Translations under genes and position numbers: made by a program | Assembly (NCBI GenBank): GCA_016930915.1 | Contig: JAFGFU010000025.1 | Span: 62,001-126,000, forward strand | Direction: 5' to 3' | Source of the DNA: Campylobacterales bacterium | GTDB lineage: Bacteria > Campylobacterota > Campylobacteria > Campylobacterales > Sulfurospirillaceae | Length of the DNA: 64,000 nt | Shown here: one piece after another, positions 40,940 to 50,163 of the stretch | Position numbering within the stretch: the first letter of the stretch is position 1 | Layout of the letters: each line of letters begins with the position of its first letter | The notes under the pieces: model-generated | Databases searched by the model: none | What the model was told of the DNA's origin: nothing | What the model saw: the letters and a program-made list of their open reading frames with translations, nothing else

Positions 40940-41149
40940 TTAATCATTTAATTTTTTGCACACCTCTTCTTTGGGCAAATTCTTTTTGCCTGGCTGAATC
41001 CACCATGTCTCACCATTGCTCAAGGTTACTTCACCACCCCATTGCTCATCACTCTCAAACTCCAAATGCGTAATCGTCTCTTCCATATCTTTTTTGGCGA
41101 TATAGAAATAAATTTCTCCATTATCTTCTCGTAACATCACTTTTGCCAT
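40940..41149 (-). CDS. nifT: NifT/FixU-like protein
   Basis: MAKVMLREDNGEIYFYIAKKDMEETI...WGGEVTLSNGETWWI. Confidence 0.8.
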   Translation of the reverse strand: MAKVMLREDNGEIYFYIAKKDMEETITHLEFESDEQWGGEVTLSNGETWWIQPGKKNLPKEEVCKKLND

Positions 41150-41158
41150 TGTTTATCC

Positions 41159-42796
41159 TTATGTTAAAATTTTTTTGAGCCATCGTGAAAAAGGGCTCTC
41201 TTCGTACTGCACTCTGAAAAATCCTTTTTGCAATTCACGGATTAAGACATGGCGATTTCCCTCTTTACATGTAAACGCATAATCCTCCCTAAAATGCGCC
41301 CCTCGGCTCTCTTTTCGATACATTGCACTTAAGATAATCGCCTCACTCAGCTCCAAAGCATTGCGTAACTCTAAAATGGAAATGAGCTCAACATTATTGT
41401 TTTTACTTTTATCGATGCAGTGCAAGGTATTGGACTCAAGACGTAGGTATTTCATGTAGTCAAAGGCTTCTTGCAGATGCGTTTCATTGCGATAAATGCC
41501 TACTTTATCAAACATAATTTTGCCCACAGAAATACGCATGGCATTAAAGTTTTTACTACAATCTCCCTCAAAAATGCGCTCAACCAATCCCATATTTTTA
41601 ATTACGACACGGTAATCAATGGGTAAAAACTCTCTATTGTAAACATACTCTCTAGCCTTTTTACCTGCTAAAACGCCAAAAACTGCCCCTTCTAATAAGG
41701 AATTGCCACCCAAACGGTTTGCTCCATGCACCCCCAAGGCTGCACACTCGCCACAGGCAAAAAGCCCTTTTATCTTCGTTGTACACATCAAAGATTCAAT
41801 GCCACCCATACTGTAATGCGCCACAGGTTTTATCTCTAAAAGTTCACAGGAGAGGTCAATGCCCGCTTGATTGTAGGCACTTTTGTAGAGTGAGGGCACA
41901 CGGCTTAGAAGCGTCTCTTTGGGAATGTGCCGCATGTCGATGTAGACCTTTTGTCCTGCTTTCATCTGCTCAAAAATAGCCCGTGATAAAACATCTCTCG
42001 TACCCAATTCATTGACAAAACGCTCCCCTTTGGAATTGATGAGATACCCACCCTCTCCTCTAGCAGCCTCAGAGACCAAATAGCCCGTTTTGGCAAATCC
42101 TGTGGGATGAAACTGAACAAACTCCATATCCTGTAGACTAAGACCTGCTCGAAGTGCGATGCTCAGCATATCGCCTGTACAATCTTGTGCGTTGGTACTA
42201 AACCCTCGATAAATCCCCGCATACCCTCCGCCTGCAAACACCACCGCTTTGGCAGGATAAACACTCACCGTAGAATCCACCTTCTTAAGTGCCACCACAC
42301 CGCTGATGTACTCCTCAATGGTGGTAATATCCATCACAAAATGGTTCACCAAAAAATCAATGCCTACCTCTTTGGCATGTTTAATTAAAACCTGAATAAT
42401 AGCAGCCCCCGTGCTATCGCCTACAAAACAGGTGCGTTTATCGCTTCCTCCACCAAAACTTCGCTGTAAAATGTTCCCCGCTTCATCCCTGTCAAAGAGA
42501 ACGCCATAGCTTTGTAATTTTTTAATCACATGCGGTGCTTGTTCGCATAAATACGCAATGGCTTTTTTATTGCCGACATCTTTAGCACTTCTGTACGTAT
42601 CGTTGATGTGCTCCATAATCAGCGCTTTATCGTTTTCATCTAAGACCGCATTGATGCCACCACTGGCTAGTGCACTGTTGGATTTGAAGATGTTCCCTTT
42701 ACACATGAGTGCTACGCTGTTTCCCTCGCCCTTTGCCTCAATAGCCGCCATCAATCCAGCAATGCCTGAGCCTATTACTATGACATCGTAACTCAT
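41159..42796 (-). CDS. FAD-dependent fumarate reductase/L-aspartate oxidase family protein
   Basis: VIGSGIAGLMAAIEAKGEGNSVALMCKG; SALASGGINAVLD; GEGGYLINSKGERFVNE; GANRLGGNSLLEGAVFG. Confidence 0.85.
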   Translation of the reverse strand: MSYDVIVIGSGIAGLMAAIEAKGEGNSVALMCKGNIFKSNSALASGGINAVLDENDKALIMEHINDTYRSAKDVGNKKAIAYLCEQAPHVIKKLQSYGVLFDRDEAGNILQRSFGGGSDKRTCFVGDSTGAAIIQVLIKHAKEVGIDFLVNHFVMDITTIEEYISGVVALKKVDSTVSVYPAKAVVFAGGGYAGIYRGFSTNAQDCTGDMLSIALRAGLSLQDMEFVQFHPTGFAKTGYLVSEAARGEGGYLINSKGERFVNELGTRDVLSRAIFEQMKAGQKVYIDMRHIPKETLLSRVPSLYKSAYNQAGIDLSCELLEIKPVAHYSMGGIESLMCTTKIKGLFACGECAALGVHGANRLGGNSLLEGAVFGVLAGKKAREYVYNREFLPIDYRVVIKNMGLVERIFEGDCSKNFNAMRISVGKIMFDKVGIYRNETHLQEAFDYMKYLRLESNTLHCIDKSKNNNVELISILELRNALELSEAIILSAMYRKESRGAHFREDYAFTCKEGNRHVLIRELQKGFFRVQYEESPFSRWLKKILT

Positions 42797-43917
42797 CTGT
42801 CTTCCACCTTATACAAAAGATTATACTTCGCCATACTCACCGCATTTATCTGCGCAATTTCCACATTCTCTTTTACATGTAAAGGAGAGTGCGAGCTAAA
42901 AAGTGCGCTTAAAAGCCCTCTGGTCGAACGGGCAAATTGAAGGGCGAGTTGCACATCGCTGTGAAGTTGCATGTTAGAATCGAGCAAATAACCCACCTCA
43001 GGCTTAAAAGGTTTTTTAAACAGATGCATCTGCAACAACGAAGCACTGCCAATCACCCCAAGCCCTAGTTTGTGCGCCACTTGCAAAGGAGTGTAAAAAC
43101 CGCCATCGCTCATTTTTTGAGAGGTGAGCGTGTAGGCATGGGTTTTTGCGATGTTAAATGGGAGTTGAATGTAGCGAAAATGATGATGTGCTCCACCTAC
43201 TTTTTGCGCAATGGCATAAAGCTTCTCAAGACTGATGTGCTCACTGTGCCCTTCATCGTAAAAAAAGGCATTCCACACAGCAACCCCATACGAAGCCATT
43301 TTCCCCTCAGCCACCCACGCTTCAAATGCCTCAAAAATCGCCTCTATTTGGGTGTAAAATGCCTCTTTGCCTAAGCGTAGCAGTTGGGTTTCAGGGTTGT
43401 GCAAAAAGTAGATGTCCAAACCCTTTACATGTAAATTTTCCAAAGAGCGATGGAGTGAATCTTTGAGAAACGCAACACTCATACAGTGCTGATCAAGCTC
43501 TATCTCCTCTTTGCTTGCTAAAGCTTTTTGAAAAATATTCTCCTCTATCCATGTGTAGGGATTTTTAGGAAAGGGAAAACACAGGGGGATAAAACCGCCT
43601 TTTGAGCAAAGGATGAGCTCTTCACGGCTTACTTCACCGCTTGCAAATAATGCTTCAAGGACTTCACCTATCTCTTTTTCACTTTGTTGGTAGCGGTAAT
43701 TAATAGCGGTGTCAATGAGGTTAATGCCACTTTTTATCGCCTCTTTGAGCGCACTTTTATAATCAAAGGTGTAATTTTCCTCTTTATAAGGCTCTTTTTT
43801 AAAGGTTCCAAAGCCCAGTTTGGAGAACAAAAGCCCATCGTGCACCATGTAAAAATCTTTATACTGCGCAAAACGCTTGGCAAAACGGTACGTGGCTTCA
43901 GGAGTGGCATAAGACAT
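42793..43917 (-). CDS. Aldo/keto reductase
   Basis: SGINLIDTAINYRYQQSEKEIGEVL; LDIYFLHNPETQ. Confidence 0.88.
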   Translation of the reverse strand: MSYATPEATYRFAKRFAQYKDFYMVHDGLLFSKLGFGTFKKEPYKEENYTFDYKSALKEAIKSGINLIDTAINYRYQQSEKEIGEVLEALFASGEVSREELILCSKGGFIPLCFPFPKNPYTWIEENIFQKALASKEEIELDQHCMSVAFLKDSLHRSLENLHVKGLDIYFLHNPETQLLRLGKEAFYTQIEAIFEAFEAWVAEGKMASYGVAVWNAFFYDEGHSEHISLEKLYAIAQKVGGAHHHFRYIQLPFNIAKTHAYTLTSQKMSDGGFYTPLQVAHKLGLGVIGSASLLQMHLFKKPFKPEVGYLLDSNMQLHSDVQLALQFARSTRGLLSALFSSHSPLHVKENVEIAQINAVSMAKYNLLYKVEDR

Positions 43918-44058
43918 CGTTCACCTCGTTTTTACGAGATGATTTGCAAGAAGTATTCCTTACATGTAAAGAATCATAAAAACATAAAACTGAACAATAT
44001 ATTTGACATTTATACATGAAAATTATAAAATGTCTAAAATATTATTCAAGGAATCATT

Positions 44059-44301
44059 ATGGACTTAAGAGAGTTTGGCACACACATGGCACACCTTCGT
44101 AAAGCCAAAAAAGTCTCGCAAGAGCAACTCTCTCGTGACCTGAGCATCTCTCGTGCTACCATCAGCTCCCTTGAAAATGGCACAAGCTCCGATGTGGGCA
44201 TCAAAAAAATACTCCAAATCCTTGACTACTTAGGGTATGAGCTTACATGTAAAGAAAAATCACCCTTTCCTACGTTTGAGGAGTTAAGAGATGAAAGATA
44301 G
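44059..44301 (+). CDS. hipB: HipB-like HTH antitoxin
   Basis: XRE HTH (QLSRDLSISRATISSLENGTSSDVGIKKILQILDYLGYEL) overlapping hipA-like ORF. Confidence 0.85.
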   Translation: MDLREFGTHMAHLRKAKKVSQEQLSRDLSISRATISSLENGTSSDVGIKKILQILDYLGYELTCKEKSPFPTFEELRDER

Positions 44302-45487
44302 TTTACATGTAAAAGTTTCCAACGAAAGAGTAGGAAGCATACTGCTTGAAAATAACGAATACATCTTTGACTACACGACTGGGAATCCAGACGCTTTTGT
44401 CTCTTTAAGTATGCCTGTGCGAGCCAAAAGTTATGCCAACCCAAAACTCCACCCCATCTTTGAAATGCACTTACCTGAGGGGTATCTTCTTTCCATCATC
44501 AAAAAACATTTTTCAAAAATCACCAAAACCGATGACTTTGGACTGCTCCAGCTTATGGCGCAGAGCATCAAAGGTAAGCTTACATATGAAGCAGATACTA
44601 CGCCCAAAGACGAAATTCTTAGCTTAGATACGCTTCTTCACCCAAAAAGTGAAACGCTTTTCGATGAACTCGTAACCCGTTTTGCCCTCAACTCACCGCT
44701 CAGTGGCGTACAGCCCAAAGTCTTAGCCAAAGTGCGTGACAAAGTCACCTTACCACTGCAAGAGTACATCGTCAAGGCATGGGGTGAGGAGTACCCGCAC
44801 TTAGCACTCAATGAATTTTACTGCATGAGCATTGTCAAACGTGCTGGCATAGAAGTACCTGAATTCTACCTATCCGATGACAACAAGCTCTTCATTATGA
44901 AGCGTTTTGACATCAAAGAGGATGGAAGCTATCTAGGATTTGAAGATATGTGTGTACTTCAAGCCCGTCAAGCCGATGAAAAATACGAAGGCTCCTACGA
45001 ACACATCGCCAAAAGTATCAAAACCTTTGTCTCGCCCAAACACAAAAAAAAGGCGTTGAGAGACTTTTTTAAGATGATGGTCATCAACACCCTCGTGCAA
45101 AATGGTGATGCCCACCTCAAAAACTTTGGCGTGCTCTATGAAAATATCCAAAACATTTGGCTTGCACCTGCGTATGATATTGTCTGCACGACACTCTACA
45201 TACAAAAAGACATCCCTGCTTTGCATCTTTTAGGAAGTAAAAAATGGTGGAGTAAAGCGTTTTTGCTCCGTTTTGGCAAAGAGAGTTGTGAACTTAGTTC
45301 TAACGACACACTCATGCTTTACGATGAATGTGTTGAAGCGATACGCGTCACTGCGAATGATGTGAAAGAGCGCATTGAGGAGGAAAGTGATTTACATGTA
45401 AAGGCATTTTTGAGCAGTTTGGTGGAAGTGTTTGAAAGGGGTATAGAAAGTGAGAAGTTTAATCCTGACTTTCTTTCGAACCTATAA
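44291..45487 (+). CDS. hipA: HipA-like serine/threonine kinase toxin
   Basis: HLPEGYLLSIIKKHF; LSGVQPKVLAKVRDK; NGDAHLKNFGVLYEN; overlaps hipB. Confidence 0.9.
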   Translation: MKDSLHVKVSNERVGSILLENNEYIFDYTTGNPDAFVSLSMPVRAKSYANPKLHPIFEMHLPEGYLLSIIKKHFSKITKTDDFGLLQLMAQSIKGKLTYEADTTPKDEILSLDTLLHPKSETLFDELVTRFALNSPLSGVQPKVLAKVRDKVTLPLQEYIVKAWGEEYPHLALNEFYCMSIVKRAGIEVPEFYLSDDNKLFIMKRFDIKEDGSYLGFEDMCVLQARQADEKYEGSYEHIAKSIKTFVSPKHKKKALRDFFKMMVINTLVQNGDAHLKNFGVLYENIQNIWLAPAYDIVCTTLYIQKDIPALHLLGSKKWWSKAFLLRFGKESCELSSNDTLMLYDECVEAIRVTANDVKERIEEESDLHVKAFLSSLVEVFERGIESEKFNPDFLSNL

Positions 45488-45512
45488 GTAACCCTTTTTT
45501 AACCTCCACAAT

Positions 45513-47243
45513 TTAAAAACCTGAAGAGATACCTGATCCAATTTTTAAAGTTTCTAAATCTATGACTTCATTATCATTATATCTTGTAGTGAGATAGATT
45601 CCTATTTCATCGTAGGAAATTTTATTTAAAATAGTTGTGATTTCATCGTAATAATTCAAATTATCAAAAATTCTTTCTTGTTTTTTACCTCTTTTTAGTG
45701 AATTCAATAATATTTGTTTTTTATAATTGAATTTTTCTATGGAAATAATGTCAATTGGAAGTATGTCGTGCAAAACTAGAGTAAGTATTGCGTCAAAAGA
45801 ATTATCAAGAATTGTTTCATCTGAAATTTGAATTATAGGTTTTTCTTTTAAATTACTTTTCCATAGTTCACAGAACGATAAAATTGTATTACCATTAAAT
45901 TTCACAAGCTCACTTACATCATTATTCAATAAAGCAATGATTAAAATTCTAATTTCTATAAATTCTTTTTCATCGGGTATTAGAAGAAGAATTTTTTCTA
46001 TTGATTCTTTCCCTGAAAAAATCAGTAACCTATTAATACAAAAACGATATTTTTGTATTAATAATCTTCGCTCGAATCCATTTAAAGTATTTATATCAGG
46101 CAATTTTTCAAGAATGCTAAAAAGTTCATGTTTTAGTTTCTCAGCGATTTCTAAAAAATTATGCGATTTGCCGAATAAATACAATAGGTATTCATAATTA
46201 TCAAAAAGTAAACTTTTGTAAAATTTTACTTGTCTTTTATATTGGCTATTAGCAAATATTTTATCAAAAGGAAGGAAAATATTTTTATCATTGAATTCTT
46301 GTTTTAACTTACCTAATTTTTTAGGGTTTAATGCAAGATAGATAGTAAGGGAAGTCATAAAATCAGAAAACTCATCATTAATTTTGTCAATATCATCAAA
46401 AGAAATTTTACTCCATTGCTCATAATTAACTAAATCTGTCTTTTTTTCATTCAATTCTAATCCAATAGGAAGTAGTTGTTTTATTTTGGCTCTGATTTCA
46501 TCTAGTTGGTTTTCTTGGTTGCTTATAACAACAAGGTCATCCACATATCTAAAATAATAATGAGTTCCAAAATGTTGTGTCATCTTTAAATCAAAATCTT
46601 CTAAATATAAATCTGCACAAAGATGCCCAAAATCTGGATTTGCAGCCACTCCTTGATTTGTAGCCTCTAACAAAGAATTTATAAATACATTTAGTTGTTT
46701 TTTTGTTTTTTTCTCACACTGCGACATTTCTATTTTGTTATTAAAAACTTCATATAATTGTTTTTGATTTACACTTGGATAAAATTTCTTCAAATCAAAA
46801 ATATACGCAAAATTACCTTCTGCCAGCGCTAATTCAATTTTTTCATTTCTTTTTTTGTATCCATGCATAAAAAAAGCAAAGTTTTGTCCTGCATTTTTAT
46901 AGAAAGGCAATCTATAACTATAAACATTTGGATTGTCATTGTATATCTTATTTTCTTGTAGTTTATCTATTAGTATAGCTTCTGCCAATAACGTTAGAGG
47001 CGATCCTATTGTTAATTCACGGTATTCTATTCCTTGTGGTTCTTTTTCTTTAAAAACTTTAAAATTTCTATAATGCCATTTATTTGTTGTTTGAAGTTGT
47101 CGTGAAATAATTGCAGATAGTAATTTGATTTGATTATCTTTGGGACATGAGTCTATAAGTGCTCTTAGTGCAATATATGTAATTGGTGAACTTCTTCTTG
47201 CCGAATTCAAAGCTTTTGTAAATAGTAATTCAAAATTATTCAT
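45513..47243 (-). CDS. Uncharacterised reverse transcriptase with ~250-aa C-terminal extension
   Basis: RT motifs: YIFDLKKFYPSVNQ (A), GVAANPDFGHLCADLYLEDFD (B region), YFRYVDDLVVIS (C), LELNEKKTDLVN (D). Confidence 0.88.
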   Translation of the reverse strand: MNNFELLFTKALNSARRSSPITYIALRALIDSCPKDNQIKLLSAIISRQLQTTNKWHYRNFKVFKEKEPQGIEYRELTIGSPLTLLAEAILIDKLQENKIYNDNPNVYSYRLPFYKNAGQNFAFFMHGYKKRNEKIELALAEGNFAYIFDLKKFYPSVNQKQLYEVFNNKIEMSQCEKKTKKQLNVFINSLLEATNQGVAANPDFGHLCADLYLEDFDLKMTQHFGTHYYFRYVDDLVVISNQENQLDEIRAKIKQLLPIGLELNEKKTDLVNYEQWSKISFDDIDKINDEFSDFMTSLTIYLALNPKKLGKLKQEFNDKNIFLPFDKIFANSQYKRQVKFYKSLLFDNYEYLLYLFGKSHNFLEIAEKLKHELFSILEKLPDINTLNGFERRLLIQKYRFCINRLLIFSGKESIEKILLLIPDEKEFIEIRILIIALLNNDVSELVKFNGNTILSFCELWKSNLKEKPIIQISDETILDNSFDAILTLVLHDILPIDIISIEKFNYKKQILLNSLKRGKKQERIFDNLNYYDEITTILNKISYDEIGIYLTTRYNDNEVIDLETLKIGSGISSGF

Positions 47244-48174
47244 TATTTCTCTTATATAGTTTTACTGTGACATTGCCTTTTTTTATAACCTCTTCTTTTA
47301 TTGGCTCCCACCAACAATATGTATTAGATGAAGTAGCATTGTTTTCAATAAATAATTGAACAAAAAAATCTTGTATATCTTCAAAAATTTTACCTAATGA
47401 TCTAAAAAAGAAATTTGCTTTTATGGAGTTAGGTTCTATCCATAAAAAAGTACTATATTTCAATCCAAGTCTTTCTGTGATATGTTGGAGAGACCTTTCA
47501 ATTTGTGAAAAATTAACCTCATTACCTGCAAAGCCACTAAAAGCTGAAGTCATGACGTAATATTCATTTATTGAAATATGTCTAGTCGTACTAAAAAAAT
47601 AATCCATTAATTGGCTGGTTTGCGTTGGAATACATGCATCCCATTCATAAGTATGATATATAACACGAATGCCCGCATTCAGTAGATATTGATCAAGATT
47701 ATTTAAAAGGCTTTGATAAATTTGTAATGCTGCTGGAGAAATATCAGCAGCTACAATATGGATATTTAATGGAAGTGTAGGAAGGAGTCTTTTTAGTCGT
47801 AATTCAACAAGAGTGGTAAGTAAAGATAAAATGTGTCCACCTGTTCCACAAGCTAAATCTAAAATAGAAATATTACCTTTTGAAAAAGTTGAAAAAATAT
47901 CTGTTTGTATATTTGAAAATTTCTTATCAGGGTCTAGTGTAATATGAATAACTCTTGTACTAGAATTTACAAATCTATAGGCAAAATGTTCTATTGCTTC
48001 AGTTGTACTTGAACCGCCTATAGGATGATTTTTACCATCAAATGTTTTGGCTAGTTTATATGCATTATATTCATGAAGATGCTCAATATATTTTGTTTCT
48101 AGTTCTGTACATAACTTTACAGCTTGTTCATTATGAAGCCATAATTCTTCGGGCAAATCGTTAGAATTTATCAC
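47236..48174 (-). CDS. SAM-dependent methyltransferase-like protein overlapping the RT start
   Basis: Motif I ILDLACGTGGHILSLL, motif II IVAADISPAALQIYQ; 8-nt overlap with RT ORF; no DPPY/NPPY-type catalytic motif seen. Confidence 0.75.
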   Translation of the reverse strand: MINSNDLPEELWLHNEQAVKLCTELETKYIEHLHEYNAYKLAKTFDGKNHPIGGSSTTEAIEHFAYRFVNSSTRVIHITLDPDKKFSNIQTDIFSTFSKGNISILDLACGTGGHILSLLTTLVELRLKRLLPTLPLNIHIVAADISPAALQIYQSLLNNLDQYLLNAGIRVIYHTYEWDACIPTQTSQLMDYFFSTTRHISINEYYVMTSAFSGFAGNEVNFSQIERSLQHITERLGLKYSTFLWIEPNSIKANFFFRSLGKIFEDIQDFFVQLFIENNATSSNTYCWWEPIKEEVIKKGNVTVKLYKRNNE

Positions 48175-48280
48175 TATGTAGCCTTAATAATTAGGAAAAA
48201 TAAATTTTTAAGTGCTATTGTATCTTGTTTATAAAATATTTATATACATAATCAAAAGCTGATGTACTCAAACAAACCCT

Positions 48281-48682
48281 TCACCTCACCCAATTCTCAA
48301 CCTCCAACCCCTCAACTCTCGCAAACTCTTTCATATTATTGCTCACAAGTACAACACCCAGTGATTTGGCGTGAGCGGCGATAAGCGTGTCTAGCGAGCC
48401 GATGGGTTGTCCTTTTTTTTCTAAATCTGCCCTTAGTTTTCCATACTCCAAAGCGGCTTTATAGTCGTAATCCGCAACATCAAAAGGAATAAGAAAATGC
48501 TCAATGGCTTTGAGATTTTTTTCAACATATTGACTTTTATGCGCTCCATAAATAAGTTCTGAAACCGTGATAGAAGAGAGGATGATGTCGCCTACATTGC
48601 ATTTTTTGAGCTCTTCTAAAACGCTTTGAGGTTTGTTTTTAATGATGTAGATGCAAATGTTGGTGTCGAGCATTTTTTTCAA
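48281..48682 (-). CDS. vapC: VapC-like PIN-domain toxin
   Basis: MLDTNICIYIIKNKP; TVSELIYGAHKS; GSLDTLIAAHAKSLGVVLVSNNMKEFARV. Confidence 0.92.
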   Translation of the reverse strand: MKKMLDTNICIYIIKNKPQSVLEELKKCNVGDIILSSITVSELIYGAHKSQYVEKNLKAIEHFLIPFDVADYDYKAALEYGKLRADLEKKGQPIGSLDTLIAAHAKSLGVVLVSNNMKEFARVEGLEVENWVR

Positions 48683-48918
48683 AACAGCTCCTCTCTCTCT
48701 TGTGTCGGCTGAACCCTTTGGGCTAAAAAATCATCGGAAAAGTTATCCAGTGTGTCAAACATTTTCTCCCAAACGCTTTTATCATTTTTAGGGAAAATCA
48801 AAATAGCCCCATCGATTTTTTTGATAATCACCTCATTTTGATGCGGAAAGCGAAACTCTTTGGGAAGGCGTATGGCTTGGCTTTGACCGTTTTGAAAGAG
48901 TTTTGCAGTAGAAGTCAT
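48679..48918 (-). CDS. vapB: VapB-like AbrB/SpoVT-fold antitoxin
   Basis: AKLFQNGQSQAIRLPKEFRF; overlaps vapC. Confidence 0.9.
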   Translation of the reverse strand: MTSTAKLFQNGQSQAIRLPKEFRFPHQNEVIIKKIDGAILIFPKNDKSVWEKMFDTLDNFSDDFLAQRVQPTQEREELF

Positions 48919-48931
48919 AGTAGCTCCTTTT

Positions 48932-48958
48932 AGTATATATTTAAAAGTATATATTTAA
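48932..48958. promoter_or_regulatory. Tandem AGTATATATTTAA repeats upstream of vapB (probable promoter/operator)
   Basis: AGTATATATTTAA at 48932-48944 and 48946-48958. Confidence 0.55.
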
Positions 48959-49047
48959 CCAATGCAAAAGTCAATGTTATTTTGTATCTCATTAAAAATC
49001 AAGCTATAATCCCATCAAAAAAAGGTCTGTGCGTGCGTTGTGAAAAA

Positions 49048-50163
49048 ATGAGCTCTTTTATTGTGATGGACATCGTAAAAGAAGCGGAGAAGTTTGAAGA
49101 TTGTATTCATTTTGAGATAGGTCAACCCGACCTTCCTCCATCGCCTAAAGTCAAAGAGGCTTTACATGTAAATATTGATGCTAATCAATTTTCCTACACA
49201 CAAAGTCATGGGCTTATTGCTCTTCGTGAAAAAATTGCACAGCATTATGCTAAGACGTACGGTGTGCATATGGATATCGAGCAGATTTTTCTCACCCCTG
49301 GAACGAGTGGCGCATTTCTTATCGCTTATGCACTCACCTTAGGCAAAGATGCCACGCTTGGATTTAGCGACCCCTCTTATCCGTGTTATAAAAACTTTGC
49401 TTATCTGTTAGACATCGAACCACTTTTTATGCCCATTGGAAAAAAGGACAATTTTAAATTACATGTAAAGCATTTAGAATCGCACACTCTGGATGCCTTG
49501 CAAATTTCCTCCCCTGCCAACCCCACGGGAAATATCTACGATAAAGAAAATCTCAAAGAGCTTGTAAGCTATTGTGAAGCCAAAAATATCGCTTTTATCT
49601 CCGATGAGTTATACCATGGGCTGACGTATGAGAAAGAAGCCAACTGTGCCTTAGAATTTGGATCAAAAAACGTCTATGTCATTAACGGTTTTTCAAAATA
49701 TTATTGTATGCCAGGTCAGCGTTTGGGCTGGGTGATTGTGCCCAAAGAAAAAATTCGCCACGCTGAAATGGTGGCACAAAACCTCTTCATCTCCGCCCCA
49801 ACCCTCTCCCAATACGGCGCACTAGAAGCCTTTGATGAGGCGTATTTAGCGGAAGTTAAAGCGGAGTTTCAAAAACGCCGAGACTATCTTTATAAAGAAC
49901 TCTCAGAGCTTTTTGACATTGATGCTAAACCTGAGGGGGCATTTTACATTTGGGCAAACATTTCACGCTACTCAAACGACAGTTTTGCTTTTGCCAAAGA
50001 GCTTTTAGAGAAGATTCACGTAGCCACCACACCAGGGGTTGATTTTGGAACAAACGGAACAAGCCATTATCTGCGTTTTGCCTACACGAGGAACATCGAA
50101 CACATGCGTGAGGGCATTCAAAGACTCAAAAACTATTTAAAGGAAAAAAATGAAAATCAGTAA
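49048..50163 (+). CDS. Class I/II pyridoxal phosphate aminotransferase
   Basis: FEIGQPDLPPSPKVKEAL; SSPANPTGNIYDKENL; SDELYHGLTY; NGFSKYYCMPGQRLGW. Confidence 0.92.
   Translation: MSSFIVMDIVKEAEKFEDCIHFEIGQPDLPPSPKVKEALHVNIDANQFSYTQSHGLIALREKIAQHYAKTYGVHMDIEQIFLTPGTSGAFLIAYALTLGKDATLGFSDPSYPCYKNFAYLLDIEPLFMPIGKKDNFKLHVKHLESHTLDALQISSPANPTGNIYDKENLKELVSYCEAKNIAFISDELYHGLTYEKEANCALEFGSKNVYVINGFSKYYCMPGQRLGWVIVPKEKIRHAEMVAQNLFISAPTLSQYGALEAFDEAYLAEVKAEFQKRRDYLYKELSELFDIDAKPEGAFYIWANISRYSNDSFAFAKELLEKIHVATTPGVDFGTNGTSHYLRFAYTRNIEHMREGIQRLKNYLKEKNENQ

Noticed and set aside
45513-48174. Retron or diversity-generating retroelement
   Set aside because: No msr/msd-like region and no template/variable repeat pair seen near the RT; the neighbouring gene is MTase-like rather than a DGR target or Avd.
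45513-48174. Classical restriction-modification system
   Set aside because: The MTase-like ORF lacks an evident DPPY/NPPY motif and no endonuclease ORF is adjacent.
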